This document shows, piece by piece, positions 15,401-24,195 of a stretch of DNA of 35,725 nt. Within the stretch, counting starts at the first letter, position 1; every line of letters begins with the position of its first letter. This stretch comes from Microcoleus sp. FACHB-672 (GTDB lineage Bacteria; Cyanobacteriota; Cyanobacteriia; Cyanobacteriales; Oscillatoriaceae), in the NCBI RefSeq assembly GCF_014695725.1, contig NZ_JACJOU010000003.1, positions 1 to 35,725 on the forward strand, read 5' to 3'. The notes beneath the pieces were generated by a model, which saw only the letters and a list, made by a program, of their open reading frames with translations, was not told the DNA's origin and ran no database searches. A program made the position numbers and the translations under genes.

Positions 15401-17859
15401 AAATTTGTGTTTAAATATTCCGTCTCAGCCGCTTCTACATAGAGCAAAAATGTTAGCTCGTAGTGGGAAACCCAGCTATTTTCTGTGAGCATTTTTAGCG
15501 CGACTCGGAATTGCACGACAGCCGCTTCATAAGCAGTTGCTGCTTTTGCTTTTTGTCCAGCAATCAAATTAAGCTTTGCGATTTCATCTTTATCGTGCTG
15601 GCTGCTAACAAGTTCGATTGCCAGATTTAAATGTTCGACAATTTCAAATATTCTGTCTTCCAGCTCATCAGGTAGAGTATTTTTAAGCAATTGACGACCA
15701 ATTTTCCAGTGAACTGTCTTTTTCTGTTCAGGTGAAATTAAAGAATAAGCTGCTTGTTGCACTCGGTCATGCAAAAACTTGTAGTTAAAAACTAATAGGT
15801 GAGAATTGAGCGGGTCATCTGTTGTACTTTCTAATTCTGAAGTGGGTAATATCAGTTCTGCATCAAGTGCCGGCAAAAGGTCTTGGAAAGTTTCCAATAC
15901 AGATTTTTGATAGATTAAAGAAAGAGTATTTAAATCAAATTGGTTGCCGATGCAAGCGGCTAAACGTAAAACTTGCTGAGTTTGTTCTGGCAGCTTCTTT
16001 AATTTAGCGATCATTAAGTCCACCACATTATCTGTGATGCCCACTTCTTCAATTTTTGCAATATCCCATTGCCAAGCGAGGTGATCAAAATTAAAAACAA
16101 GTAACCTTTCTTGATAAAGATTTTTCAAAAACTCACTAACAAAGAACGGATTACCTGAAGTTTTACGAAATACCAATTGTGCCAAAGGTTTTAGATCTGC
16201 ATTATTTGGAGATAAAGTTTCTGCAATTAACTTTGTAATATTCTCAATATTTAAAGGATTTAAAATAATTTCGTTGATAATAACTTCTTGCTTACGCAGC
16301 GAATCCAGGGTCATTATTAAAGAATGGGTGCGGCTAACTTCATTGTTTCGATACGCCCCAATTAGAAATAAATATTGAGTATTTCCCTCAGCCATGATTA
16401 ACTCAATTAATTTGAGTGTAGCCGAGTCCGCCCATTGAAGATCGTCCAGAAAAATAACTAAGGGATGTTCCGGCTGGCAAAATACCCGAATGAAGTTTTG
16501 AAAAACCAAGTTAAAGCGATTTTGAGACTCTGCCGGCCCTAATTCTCGGACTGCCGGCTGCTTGCCAATAATCAGTTCTACTTCGGGAATGACATCTATA
16601 ATAATTTGCCCATTAGAACCCAACGCAGCTAAGAGTTTGTCTCGCCAGCGATTCAACTGCGCTTCGCTTTCTGTTAAGAGTTGCTGCACTAACGACTGAA
16701 AAGATTCCACCACTGCCGAATAAGGAATATTTCGCTGAAACTGGTCAAACTTACCCGATATAAAATATCCCCGGTGCCAGGTTAGCGGTTTATAAATTTC
16801 CCGTACCAAAGATGATTTACCAATCCCAGAATAACCCGACACCAACATGATCTCAGAAGTCCCTTGTCGGGTAATTTCTATTGCCCCGCCTCTTTTCTTT
16901 TGCCCAGATGCGACCCGAGTGAAAGCCGCTACTAAGGTTTCAATTTCTCGCGCTCTGCCATAAAGTTTTTGGGGAATTTGAAATTTATCAGAAACATCAT
17001 GATTCCCCGGTATAAAATCTACAATGGCTCTTTTTGCATCTAATTGGTTTAAACAGAACACCAAATCTGCTTTAATTCCCCAGGCATTTTGATACCGATC
17101 TTCAGCCGTTTTTGCTAACAGTTTCATCACAATATCAGAAATTGCTTGAGGAATCTTTGAATTCAGCTCATGAGGCGGCACCGGCTGTTTTGCAATATGA
17201 CAGTGTACCAACTCCATCGCATCACTCCCATTACAAAATAGTTGACGAGTAAGCATTTCGTACAAGGTAACGCCGAAGGAGTAAAAGTCAGTGCGATAGT
17301 CCAAGGCTCGGTTCATTCTGCCCGTCTGTTCTGGGGATATATAGGTTAAAGTTCCTTCTAAAAACCTCGGATTTTTTTGTAGGGTTGCCTCTTGGGATAA
17401 AACTGTAGAAATTCCAAAATCTATTAATTTTACTTTCGAGGTTTCTGGATTAATAACGATATTGGAAGGATTAATATCTTTGTGAATAATATTATGTTGA
17501 TGAATTTTACCTAAAATTTCAACAACCTTAATTGCTATTTTGAGAATTTCTTTTAGATCAAAATGATTTTCATTGATCATTTTTTTTAAGGACTTTCCTC
17601 CAAAATCTTCTAAAACTATAGCAACTGTGTTCTGATATTTTTGCAATCCATAAACTTTCACAACGCCTTCTAAATTCAAATTTCGGATAATTTTATATTC
17701 TTGTTTGTATCGAGCGATTTGCTCTGGACTTGGGAAGTCTTCTTTAAGAACTTTGAGAATTACAGGTAAATTGTCTGGATAACGCAATGCCCGATACACA
17801 ATAGACTTGTCACTTTCATGCACTTGATCCAGAATTTGGTAATCGCAAAGCATTAGCAT
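12451..17859 (-). CDS. Multidomain Ser/Thr kinase - AAA ATPase - GAF - histidine kinase
   Basis: This 1802-residue cytoplasmic signalling protein starts with a protein kinase domain (about residues 7-272): Lys36 in VILKVL, HKDINPSN (Asp128, Asn133), DFG (Asp147) and a SPEQTGR activation segment; the glycine-rich loop is degenerate (QVHESDKSIVY). A P-loop ATPase follows, with GYSGIGKSS (342-350) and a Walker B-like IFLDDLQWAD. A long helical, TPR-like region spans roughly 690-1290. A GAF domain lies about 1340-1490 (KGFLVLVKNEELLLEASYL). A coiled coil leads to a HisKA/HATPase transmitter: His1543 in GVAHEINNP, an N box (NAIDAL), DNGPGM and GTGTGLGLS. There is no receiver domain and no membrane segment. 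ATG 17859 or 17853 can start it; neither has an SD. Similar fusions are known in filamentous cyanobacteria. The input signal and partner are unknown. Confidence 0.92.
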   Translation of the reverse strand: MLMLCDYQILDQVHESDKSIVYRALRYPDNLPVILKVLKEDFPSPEQIARYKQEYKIIRNLNLEGVVKVYGLQKYQNTVAIVLEDFGGKSLKKMINENHFDLKEILKIAIKVVEILGKIHQHNIIHKDINPSNIVINPETSKVKLIDFGISTVLSQEATLQKNPRFLEGTLTYISPEQTGRMNRALDYRTDFYSFGVTLYEMLTRQLFCNGSDAMELVHCHIAKQPVPPHELNSKIPQAISDIVMKLLAKTAEDRYQNAWGIKADLVFCLNQLDAKRAIVDFIPGNHDVSDKFQIPQKLYGRAREIETLVAAFTRVASGQKKRGGAIEITRQGTSEIMLVSGYSGIGKSSLVREIYKPLTWHRGYFISGKFDQFQRNIPYSAVVESFQSLVQQLLTESEAQLNRWRDKLLAALGSNGQIIIDVIPEVELIIGKQPAVRELGPAESQNRFNLVFQNFIRVFCQPEHPLVIFLDDLQWADSATLKLIELIMAEGNTQYLFLIGAYRNNEVSRTHSLIMTLDSLRKQEVIINEIILNPLNIENITKLIAETLSPNNADLKPLAQLVFRKTSGNPFFVSEFLKNLYQERLLVFNFDHLAWQWDIAKIEEVGITDNVVDLMIAKLKKLPEQTQQVLRLAACIGNQFDLNTLSLIYQKSVLETFQDLLPALDAELILPTSELESTTDDPLNSHLLVFNYKFLHDRVQQAAYSLISPEQKKTVHWKIGRQLLKNTLPDELEDRIFEIVEHLNLAIELVSSQHDKDEIAKLNLIAGQKAKAATAYEAAVVQFRVALKMLTENSWVSHYELTFLLYVEAAETEYLNTNFEQAAILAEVVLHQAKSFLDTVKIYELQMQVYIAQLEMIKAVDIGLQVLESLGVYLLTLSSEDSLVVELAELAELENIPAMTDPHKLAAMRILKLLCTPVFQAKPEIFPQVILTMINLCIEHGNSALSAFAYGFYGLLLSGLGKLDAGYQAGLIALQLLEQFDAKELKAKVYNLFNANIRSWTEHAKNSVASFQEGIQSGLETGDIEWGGYCIGNYCGYLFFTEKSLESAVRQQAPYIDLAIKIKQEIPIHFSSVWRQLGLNFQGRAADKYLLIGESFDEAKMLARLIEAKTGTVLFVFYVAKTILLYQFKDFEAAIKSASLAAEQAGSGFGFIQVAILNFYHSLALLSYYCQARSNEQQKSLVQVEANQEKMKRWAHQAPMNFQHKYDLVEAEKARILEQSVAAMESYDRAIQGARKQGYIQEEALAYERAAEFYLELGREEIAQTYMAKAHYCYVRWGAQAKVEDLEVRYPQFISRRIATDKTNIQTTTVTVSGSTRNSGAALDLATVMKASQAISGEIVLDKLLAQLMKILVENAGAQKGFLVLVKNEELLLEASYLIELEQIFMRHSMPIESCRDIPSTIINYVERTLSDVVLTNAACEGKFITDPYIVLNQLKSVLCTPIINQGKLVAILYLENNLTIGAFTPDRLELLRLLSSQAAISLENAMLYANLEEKVKDRTQDLNEKNVRLEQTLHELQLTQSQLIQSEKMSSLGQMVAGVAHEINNPINFIYGNLNPAIEYVKDILHLIDLYRQTDASSQPAIVAATKNLDLEFAVEDLQKLMDSMKVGAERIRNIVLSLRVFSRLDEADMKPINIHEGIDSSLMVLQHRLRKEGCASEIEIIKEYGKVPLVTCYAGQLNQVFLYILSNAIDALNELGISCEWLEFTPKTTTRQIHIRTETTSCNAVKIRIADNGPGMSEEVSKRIFDPFFTTKPVGTGTGLGLSICYQIVVKKHGGQLTCVSAPGQGTELVFEIPINQKH

Positions 17860-18364
17860 AATAAAACTTTGAAGTGACTTTTACTCGTCTGAGCAGACTC
17901 AAAACTGCCGAGTCTTTACTCACGAAACTCTGTATTAGCTCAGAACTCTTAGGTTAGTCATCTAAATGTTACAAACATTAATAAAAATAGATTTTAATTA
18001 AAATTAAGTTAAATTTTTACAATAAATGAATATATTTATTTGTGACTATTTCAAGATATCTTCAATAGGATTAGTATAAATTTACTTTAAAAATAACTTT
18101 TTAATCTTTAATTATTGCCTCAAAAAATGCGATTAATTTGCTCAATAATAAATCAAATTTTTCAATTCAAATAAAATTTATTAGAGTCTTAACATCTAGC
18201 CCCGCAAAAAGACAGTGCTGAGGGGTGCCCAAGGAGCGGTTAAAGACCAAAATGTGTTAAAATCTTAACAAGATTTGGCATTTATTAAGAAACCAGACTA
18301 GGGTTTTAATATTTTTTTGCCGATTTGCGCCTGAAATCTTACATTTTTGGAGTTTCTCACTGTT
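17860..18364. other. AT-rich divergent regulatory region before gyrA
   Basis: About 500 bp separates the giant kinase gene from gyrA. It is strongly AT-rich between 17960 and 18180. Near the kinase there is a compact palindrome set: GTCTG/CAGAC at 17888-17899 and AGACTC/GAGTCT at 17895-17915. Near gyrA there is TGTTAA/TTAACA (18255-18270). No gene or RNA was recognised. Confidence 0.5.
18255..18270. promoter_or_regulatory. Inverted repeat upstream of gyrA
   Basis: TGTTAA (18255-18260) and TTAACA (18265-18270) flank a 4-base centre, about 95 bp before the gyrA ATG. TCTTAACA also occurs at 18187-18194, so the half-site appears more than once. It may be an operator or a promoter element; there is no direct evidence. 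Confidence 0.3.
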
Positions 18365-21013
18365 ATGACCTACTCCCAGGAGCGGATTATCCCCACGGAT
18401 TTACGCAACGAGATGCAACAGTCTTACCTGGAATACGCGATGAGCGTAATTGTGGGGCGGGCGCTCCCAGATGCCAGGGATGGACTCAAGCCGGTACACC
18501 GGCGCATCCTCTACGCGATGCACGAGTTGGGCCTTGCTCCGGATCGGCCTTTCCGCAAGTGCGCCCGTGTGGTGGGGGAAGTGCTGGGTAAATACCATCC
18601 CCACGGCGATACAGCGGTGTATGACGCCTTGGTGCGGATGGCGCAAGACTTCTCCATGCGTTCGCCCCTGATCAACGGCCACGGCAACTTTGGCTCGATT
18701 GACAACGATCCACCGGCAGCAATGCGGTATACCGAGTGCCGGCTGCAATCGCTGACCTCGGACGCGATGCTGCGCGATATTGACTCAGATACGGTCGATT
18801 ACGGGGATAACTTCGACGGTTCCCAACAAGAACCCCTGGTGATGCCGGCACGCATCCCACAACTGCTGCTCAACGGTTCCTCTGGCATCGCGGTGGGCAT
18901 GGCTACCAACATCCCACCTCACAATCTGGGAGAACTCATTGATGGATTGGTTGCCCTGATCCACAACCCAGACTTGACCGATGTCCAGCTCATGCAGTAC
19001 ATTCCTGGCCCTGACTTCCCCACCGGCGGCCAAATTTTAGGCGTCACCGGCATCCGCGAAGCTTACACCACGGGTCGCGGTTCCATCACGATGCGCGGTA
19101 TTGCCAGCATAGAAACCATTGAACACCGGGGCCGGCCAGACCGCGAAGCAATCATCATCACCGAATTGCCTTACCAAACCAATAAGGCAGCGATGATTGA
19201 GAAAATTGCCGACATGGTGAACGAGAAGCGGTTGGAAGGCATTGCCGATATCCGCGATGAAAGCGACCGCGACGGAATGCGCGTCGTCATCGAACTCAAG
19301 CGCGACGCATATCCGCGAGTTGTCCTCAACAACCTCTACAAACAAACGCCCCTGCAAGCTAATTTTGGGGCAAATATGCTGGCGCTGGTGAATGCAGAAC
19401 CGCAACTGCTCACCATCAGGCAGTTCCTCAATGTTTTCTTGGATTTCCGTGTTGAAACCATCATCAGACGGACGCAGTATGAACTGCGAAAAGCCGAAGA
19501 ACGCGACCATTTGCTGCAAGGTTTACTCATTGCTCTAGACAATTTAGACGCAATTATTCACCTGATTCGTAGTGCAGCAGATACCGCCACTGCCAAGCAG
19601 GAATTGATGGATAACTATGGGCTTTCTGAAGCACAAGCAGACGCCATTTTGCAGATGCAACTGCGCCGACTAACTGCATTAGAAGCTCAGAAAATTATGC
19701 AAGAACACGATGAGTTGCAAACGCTCATTGCGGATTTGCGTGATATTCTGGCAAGGCGCGAACGCATTTTAGAAATCATCGAAACCGAAGCAGCAGAAAT
19801 CAAAACAAAGTTTGCTACACCGCGACGAACCCAGATTGAACACGCGGATGGGGAAATAGATGACACCGACTTAATCGCTAATGAAAAAGCCTTAATTCTG
19901 CTCACCGAACAAGGTTACATTAAGCGAATGCCGGTGAGTTCTTTTGAAGCGCAAAGTCGGGGCACTCGTGGTAAAGCCGCGAACCGGATGAAAGAGGATG
20001 ACGGTGTTGAGCATTTCTTAACTTGTTGCGACCATGATAGCGTTTTGTTCTTTAGCGCTCGCGGCGTCGTTTATTGCCTGAAAGCTTACCAAATTCCCAC
20101 CGGCTCCCGCACAGCGCGAGGCACTGCCATTGTGCAAATGCTGCCAATTCCCCGAGATGAAAAAATCACCTCAATCGTGCCGGTGAGCGAATTCAGTGAC
20201 GATGAATATCTGATCATGCTCACCAAAGGCGGCTACATCAAAAAAACCGCCTTGTCTGCCTTCAGCAACATTCGAGCCAATGGCTTAATTGCTATTTCTC
20301 TCGAAGAAGCCGATCAGTTGCGCTGGGTGCGACGCGCACGCGCAGAAGACAGCATCATCATTGGATCGCGGCAGGGAATGGCAATTCATTTCAAAGCCAC
20401 TGCCGACCAGTTGCGTCCCCTTGGTCGCGCCACGCGGGGTGTAAAATCCATGAACCTCCGCAAAGGCGATGAACTGATCAGCATGGATATCCTGCCGGCA
20501 GCGATCGTTGCCACCCTTGCTCAAACAGAGGTGGATGAATCAGAAATCGAAGAGGAGGAACTAGAACTCCAAATTGATGAGGCTGAAAACGGTGCTCAAG
20601 ATTTAGCACTCACGAACGATGAGTCTGAAAACGGCGCTCAAGATCCAGCACTCACCACATCTGCCGGTCCGTGGGTACTGGTAGTAACCACCGGCGGTTA
20701 TGGCAAGCGGGTGCCGGTTGGTCAATTCCGGCTACAAAATCGTGCCGGTAAGGGAATCATCGTCACGAAATTCAAATCTCGGCGAACGAATGATCAGCTC
20801 GCTGCCTTGCGAATTGTCCATGAGGGTGATGAACTCATGATCGTGACAAGTCGAGGCATTATCATTCGCCAATCTGCGGATGCCATTTCCCCTCAATCCC
20901 GGAGTGCAACGGGTGTGCGGGTGCAACGTTTGGACGAAGATGATGCCATCGCCGCAGTCGCTTTAGTTCCCCCATCTAATGGCGAGACGGAGGAACAAGA
21001 AGAGGCGGAATAA
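18365..21013 (+). CDS. gyrA: DNA gyrase subunit A
   Basis: This 882-residue subunit cuts and reseals DNA in the A2B2 gyrase that introduces negative supercoils. The N-terminus [20 protein letters not shown] is typical of cyanobacterial Gyr[18 protein letters not shown] is the quinolone-resistance region, with Thr and Asp at the positions of E. coli Ser83 and Asp87. AMRYTE holds the catalytic Arg-Tyr, and [19 protein letters not shown] follows. The C-terminal beta-pinwheel has a GyrA-box-like QSRGTRGK. An acidic insert between pinwheel blades contains a 14-residue tandem duplication (20576-20659). I chose ATG 18365 with GGAG 12 bases upstream; a TTG at 18347 would add six residues. No gyrB is nearby, and lnt follows after two repeat copies. 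Confidence 0.96.
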   Translation: MTYSQERIIPTDLRNEMQQSYLEYAMSVIVGRALPDARDGLKPVHRRILYAMHELGLAPDRPFRKCARVVGEVLGKYHPHGDTAVYDALVRMAQDFSMRSPLINGHGNFGSIDNDPPAAMRYTECRLQSLTSDAMLRDIDSDTVDYGDNFDGSQQEPLVMPARIPQLLLNGSSGIAVGMATNIPPHNLGELIDGLVALIHNPDLTDVQLMQYIPGPDFPTGGQILGVTGIREAYTTGRGSITMRGIASIETIEHRGRPDREAIIITELPYQTNKAAMIEKIADMVNEKRLEGIADIRDESDRDGMRVVIELKRDAYPRVVLNNLYKQTPLQANFGANMLALVNAEPQLLTIRQFLNVFLDFRVETIIRRTQYELRKAEERDHLLQGLLIALDNLDAIIHLIRSAADTATAKQELMDNYGLSEAQADAILQMQLRRLTALEAQKIMQEHDELQTLIADLRDILARRERILEIIETEAAEIKTKFATPRRTQIEHADGEIDDTDLIANEKALILLTEQGYIKRMPVSSFEAQSRGTRGKAANRMKEDDGVEHFLTCCDHDSVLFFSARGVVYCLKAYQIPTGSRTARGTAIVQMLPIPRDEKITSIVPVSEFSDDEYLIMLTKGGYIKKTALSAFSNIRANGLIAISLEEADQLRWVRRARAEDSIIIGSRQGMAIHFKATADQLRPLGRATRGVKSMNLRKGDELISMDILPAAIVATLAQTEVDESEIEEEELELQIDEAENGAQDLALTNDESENGAQDPALTTSAGPWVLVVTTGGYGKRVPVGQFRLQNRAGKGIIVTKFKSRRTNDQLAALRIVHEGDELMIVTSRGIIIRQSADAISPQSRSATGVRVQRLDEDDAIAAVALVPPSNGETEEQEEAE
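20576..20659 (+). repeat. 42-bp tandem duplication inside gyrA
   Basis: Two adjacent 42-base units (20576-20617 and 20618-20659) encode [14 protein letters not shown] and [14 protein letters not shown], in frame. They lie in the acidic linker of the C-terminal domain. The units differ at a few positions, so the duplication is not brand new. Confidence 0.85.
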
Positions 21014-21018
21014 CTTAG

Positions 21019-21074
21019 AATTTAAAACCGCAGCTTCATGTGCGTTAATCTGCGTGCATCTGCGGTTTTAAATT
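21019..21074. repeat. Inverted repeat, copy 2 of the ATCTGYGGTT family
   Basis: AATTTAAAACCGCAG (21019-21033) is an exact reverse complement of CTGCGGTTTTAAATT (21060-21074). The interior holds GCGTTAATCTGCGTGCAT, built on the same CTGCG units. It starts 5 bp after the gyrA stop and is probably its terminator. Confidence 0.75.
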
Positions 21075-21100
21075 TAAAAACATCAAGCTAAATAAATTAG

Positions 21101-21185
21101 AATTTTGAACCGCAGCTCGACAAAGATCAACCTAGATAAATTAAATTTATCTGCGTTTCTCTGTGTGTATCTGCGGTTTTAAAAT
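21101..21185. repeat. Inverted repeat, copy 3 of the ATCTGYGGTT family
   Basis: AATTTTGAACCGCAG (21101-21115) pairs with CTGCGGTTTTAAAAT (21171-21185), allowing a G-T pair. The interior is longer and more degenerate than in copy 2, but has ATCTGCGTTTCTCTGTGTGT before the right arm. It lies only 26 bp after copy 2 and ends about 28 bp before the lnt ATG. Confidence 0.7.
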
Positions 21186-21213
21186 AGAAAATCTAAACTT
21201 TAAAATTTATCTC

Positions 21214-22803
21214 ATGCGTTCGCTTCTCAAAACTTGGTTACCCCTAACAATTGCTCTCATCAGCGGCATTCTGATGGGACTGACACCCGCGCCGGTCGGT
21301 GCTTGGTTCCTAGGGTGGGTTGCCTTGGCTCCCCTTTGGTTGCTGGTGGTGCAAGAAAGTAAACAGTTAAAAGAGAAAAAAGAAAAGAAATTTTTACTCT
21401 TCAGTGCTTTATTGTGGGGAATTGGTTATCACGGTGTCGCTCTTTTTTGGATCACCGGCGTTCACCCCATGACTTGGATGGGAGTGCCTTGGTTAGCAAG
21501 TTTGGCGATTGCGTTTTTCTGTTGGGTATTTATCACCCTTTGCGGTGCCGTATTAGTTGCAATTTGGGCAACTTGTTTCTTTTGGATCAATCGGAAGTTT
21601 AAAGTTTCAACATTCGTTCGAGTGTTAACCGGGACCGCTTTGTGGTGCGTTTTAGAAACAATTTGGAGTGCCGGCTCCTTATGGTGGAGTTCCCTATCCT
21701 ACACCCAAAGCCCCCACAATCTCGCTATTTTGCACCTGGCTCAACTTGCCGGTCCCTCTGCTGTAACAGCCGCCCTTGTTGCCGTCAATGGTTTAATTGC
21801 TGAAGCTTGGATGAAAGCAAAAAATCATCAAATAAAAGGTATTAAAGCAAATATTTTAGTTTATTTATTGCCGATTAGCCTTTGTTTATTCCTGCATCTT
21901 TTAGGATTTTTCCTCTACAGCCGGCCACTGGCACAACCCCCAGTAGATGCCTTAAAAGTTGGGATTATTCAAGGCAATATTCCCAATACAATTAAACTCT
22001 ACCAAGAAGGGTGGCTTCGTGCCATTGAAGGCTATACCACCGGCTATCGAACGTTAGCCGATCAAGGAGTAGACGCTATTCTCACACCAGAAACCGCGTT
22101 GCCGGTACACTGGTCAGAATCTAACTGGATTCGAGATGCCTTTTATCAGGCAATTTTAGATAAAAATGTGCCGGCATGGGTGGGAGCATTTGGGGAAAAA
22201 GGACGCAGCTATACCAATAGTTTGTTTACGGTAACTGGCACAGGGGAAACCTTCAGTCGCTACGATAAAATTAAGTTAGTTCCCTTGGGGGAATTCATTC
22301 CCTTTGAAGAGTTTCTAGGACGTTTAATTGATCGGCTTTCACCGTTAGACGCTCATCTGGCTGCCGGTTTATCGAATCAAGTATTTGATACGCCTTTTGG
22401 GCGTGCAATTGTGGGGATTTGCTATGAATCGGCTTTTTCCTCTCATTTTCAGCGTCAGGCAGCCTTAGGTGGGCAGTTTATCCTCACAGCCTCTAATAAC
22501 GCCCACTACAGCCCATCCATGCCGGCACAGCATCACGCCCAAGACGTGATGCGGGCAATTGAAACGGATCGGTGGGCTGTCAGAGCCACGAATACGGGCT
22601 ATTCTGGCATTGTCGATCCCCACGGCAAAACTGTATGGCTATCGGGAATTAATACTTACGAGGTTCATGCAGCTACGATTTACCGCCGGCGCACTCAGAC
22701 GCTTTATGTGCAATGGGGAGATTGGCTAACACCGGCACTGTTGGCACTCATTGCAATTGCCAGCTTTTTTGACTTTCGCACCCGGATGAGCGCCGGTTCT
22801 TAA
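21214..22803 (+). CDS. lnt: Apolipoprotein N-acyltransferase
   Basis: This 529-residue integral membrane enzyme adds the third acyl chain to the N-terminal Cys of lipoproteins, the last step of their maturation. Several hydrophobic helices in residues 8-235 are followed by a nitrilase-like periplasmic domain starting at LKVGIIQGNIPN. The catalytic triad is visible as TPETALP (Glu293), YDKIKLVPLGEFIP (Lys352) and GICYES (Cys403). A final hydrophobic helix ends the protein. I chose ATG 21214 (MRSLLKTWLPL). The frame extends back to an ATG at 21163, but those 17 extra codons lie inside an inverted repeat and have no membrane-protein character. The next genes on the strand encode a predicted lipoprotein and an exported protease. 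Confidence 0.94.
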   Translation: MRSLLKTWLPLTIALISGILMGLTPAPVGAWFLGWVALAPLWLLVVQESKQLKEKKEKKFLLFSALLWGIGYHGVALFWITGVHPMTWMGVPWLASLAIAFFCWVFITLCGAVLVAIWATCFFWINRKFKVSTFVRVLTGTALWCVLETIWSAGSLWWSSLSYTQSPHNLAILHLAQLAGPSAVTAALVAVNGLIAEAWMKAKNHQIKGIKANILVYLLPISLCLFLHLLGFFLYSRPLAQPPVDALKVGIIQGNIPNTIKLYQEGWLRAIEGYTTGYRTLADQGVDAILTPETALPVHWSESNWIRDAFYQAILDKNVPAWVGAFGEKGRSYTNSLFTVTGTGETFSRYDKIKLVPLGEFIPFEEFLGRLIDRLSPLDAHLAAGLSNQVFDTPFGRAIVGICYESAFSSHFQRQAALGGQFILTASNNAHYSPSMPAQHHAQDVMRAIETDRWAVRATNTGYSGIVDPHGKTVWLSGINTYEVHAATIYRRRTQTLYVQWGDWLTPALLALIAIASFFDFRTRMSAGS

Positions 22804-23133
22804 CTTTGGTGAAAAGCAGCGGATGTAAAAATATTCCGAATCTCCCGTCTTCTTGTTAAAGGTGATTTGAGCCAGCTTGAAATAACCCGCTTGAGGCGTG
22901 CGTTTTTCATCAATGGCCCACTACAGTCGTTCGTTTAGCTTGGCTCACCAAAAAACCGGCAGATTGAAAGAAAGCCGGCTAAAACTGAGGACGCTAATAG
23001 GGCAAAGGTTTTCGCCTATTTTTGACTCGTCAAACCCAGAAAGATAAGTTTAAATGGGAAAAGACGGGGAATACTAAATAGTAACGGCGACTTAAGCGGC
23101 TCACAAGTGCGGTGAAGCTAAAAAAAAATAGTC
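22804..23133. other. Intergenic region between lnt and the first protease
   Basis: Weak elements only: a CCGGC/GCCGG stem (22956-22978) and a TACTA/TAGTA inverted repeat (about 23072-23083) shortly before the protease gene. No gene was recognised, and the start at 23134 has only a poor, distant ribosome binding site. Confidence 0.45.
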
Positions 23134-24093
23134 ATGGTCAAATTTTCTCGATTCGGGGTAGCACAGATTTTTTTAGCAGCCGCACTGGCGGTGATCGGTG
23201 TGGGTTGTAATGACGGCGAGCCTTCCAGCAGCTCAAACACCAATACGGCGCAAAGCACACCGGCACCGGCTCCGAGTGCAGCACCGGCAAGTCCAAAGCC
23301 GGCAGCAAAGCCAGCACAGAAGCCGGTGAATCCACCCCTTAGTGACGGCGCTGCTCGAAGATCCTATGAAGAGGCGCTCGACAAAGGTTACAGTGCCGCT
23401 AGCATCAGTCAAACTGCCCAATCTCCAGAAGATTGGAAACTGGTAGAAAGCCAGTGGCAAGAGGCGATCAAGCTCCTAAAAACAGTGCCGGCTTCTAGCA
23501 CTCAAAATAAACTAGCAAAAAGCAAAATAGCTGAGTATCAGAAAAATCTGGTCTCTGCTAAACAGCAAGCAGTTCGTGCCACAACCCGTTCTAAAACTGA
23601 ATTTGCGGGGATTGAAGTCCCAATCATCCCTTCCACCTCAGAAGTGCCAATCATCCCTTCCACCTCAGATGTGGCTTCTCGCAGTAGCTCCAGCTATGGC
23701 TCATCTAAGGAGGGTGGCAGCCGTCCAGAGGTTATTCTGGCACCGATCAAACGTCGTGCCGGCGGGACGGCAGTGATAGAAGTTACCTTTAATGGCCGGC
23801 AAACTTTTGACATGATTGTCGATACGGGAGCTAGTGGCACAGTAATTACGTCAAAGATGGCTAGTGTCTTGGGAGTTCGTCCAGAAGGCTCGATGACAGC
23901 AGACACTCCCAGCGCCAAATCGGTGACATTTCCCATTGGCAGAGTCGATAGCATGGAAGTTGGGGGTGCCATTGTTAATAACGTGTCGGTGGCAATTGCA
24001 TCACAGCTAGATATTGGCTTGCTGGGGCAAGACTTCTTTGGGGGTTACGACGTCACCTTTAGAGAAGATGTGGTGGAATTTCACAGCCGGTGA
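23134..24093 (+). CDS. Retropepsin-like aspartic protease, predicted lipoprotein
   Basis: This 319-residue exported protein starts with a positively charged, hydrophobic signal ending AVIGVGC, so Cys25 is a candidate lipidation site (the -3 residue is Gly, a weak lipobox). A Pro/Ala/Lys linker (about 42-70) resembles a cell-wall-spanning spacer. A helical segment (73-147, EEALDKGYSAASISQTA... WQEAIKLL) looks TPR-like. A Ser-rich linker with the repeat EVPIIPSTS precedes the C-terminal protease domain, with FDMIVDTGASGTVIT carrying the catalytic Asp, and ending in GLLGQDFFGGYDVTF. One DTG per chain means it must dimerise to form an active site. A shorter paralogue follows 102 bp later. Substrate unknown. 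Confidence 0.82.
   Translation: MVKFSRFGVAQIFLAAALAVIGVGCNDGEPSSSSNTNTAQSTPAPAPSAAPASPKPAAKPAQKPVNPPLSDGAARRSYEEALDKGYSAASISQTAQSPEDWKLVESQWQEAIKLLKTVPASSTQNKLAKSKIAEYQKNLVSAKQQAVRATTRSKTEFAGIEVPIIPSTSEVPIIPSTSDVASRSSSSYGSSKEGGSRPEVILAPIKRRAGGTAVIEVTFNGRQTFDMIVDTGASGTVITSKMASVLGVRPEGSMTADTPSAKSVTFPIGRVDSMEVGGAIVNNVSVAIASQLDIGLLGQDFFGGYDVTFREDVVEFHSR
23614..23667 (+). repeat. 27-bp tandem duplication in the protease linker
   Basis: Two adjacent 27-base units (23614-23640, 23641-23667) differ at one base and both encode EVPIIPSTS. The duplication is recent-looking and in frame, within the linker before the protease domain. Confidence 0.9.
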
Positions 24094-24110
24094 CGGCGAC
24101 AAACCGTGAT

Positions 24111-24142
24111 TAAAAATTAAAAATCTGCCTTTTTAATTTTTA
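24111..24142. terminator. AT-only hairpin between the two protease genes
   Basis: TAAAAATTAAAAA (24111-24123) and TTTTTAATTTTTA (24130-24142) form a perfect 13-bp stem with loop TCTGCC. The stem has no G or C, so termination would be weak. It may be a simple AT-rich repeat rather than a terminator. Confidence 0.4.
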
Positions 24143-24195
24143 GTTTGTTACTTTTCAATTCATTGACTTAGCTTCTACAAGGAGTCAGATTTGCT

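Noticed and set aside
21163-21213. N-terminal extension of Lnt from an upstream ATG
   Set aside because: The 17 codons lie inside an inverted repeat; MRSLLKTWLPL gives the normal Lnt N-terminus.
22956-22978. Terminator after lnt
   Set aside because: The stem is only about 5 bp (CCGGC/GCCGG), is made of the window's common GCCGG word, and has no T-run.
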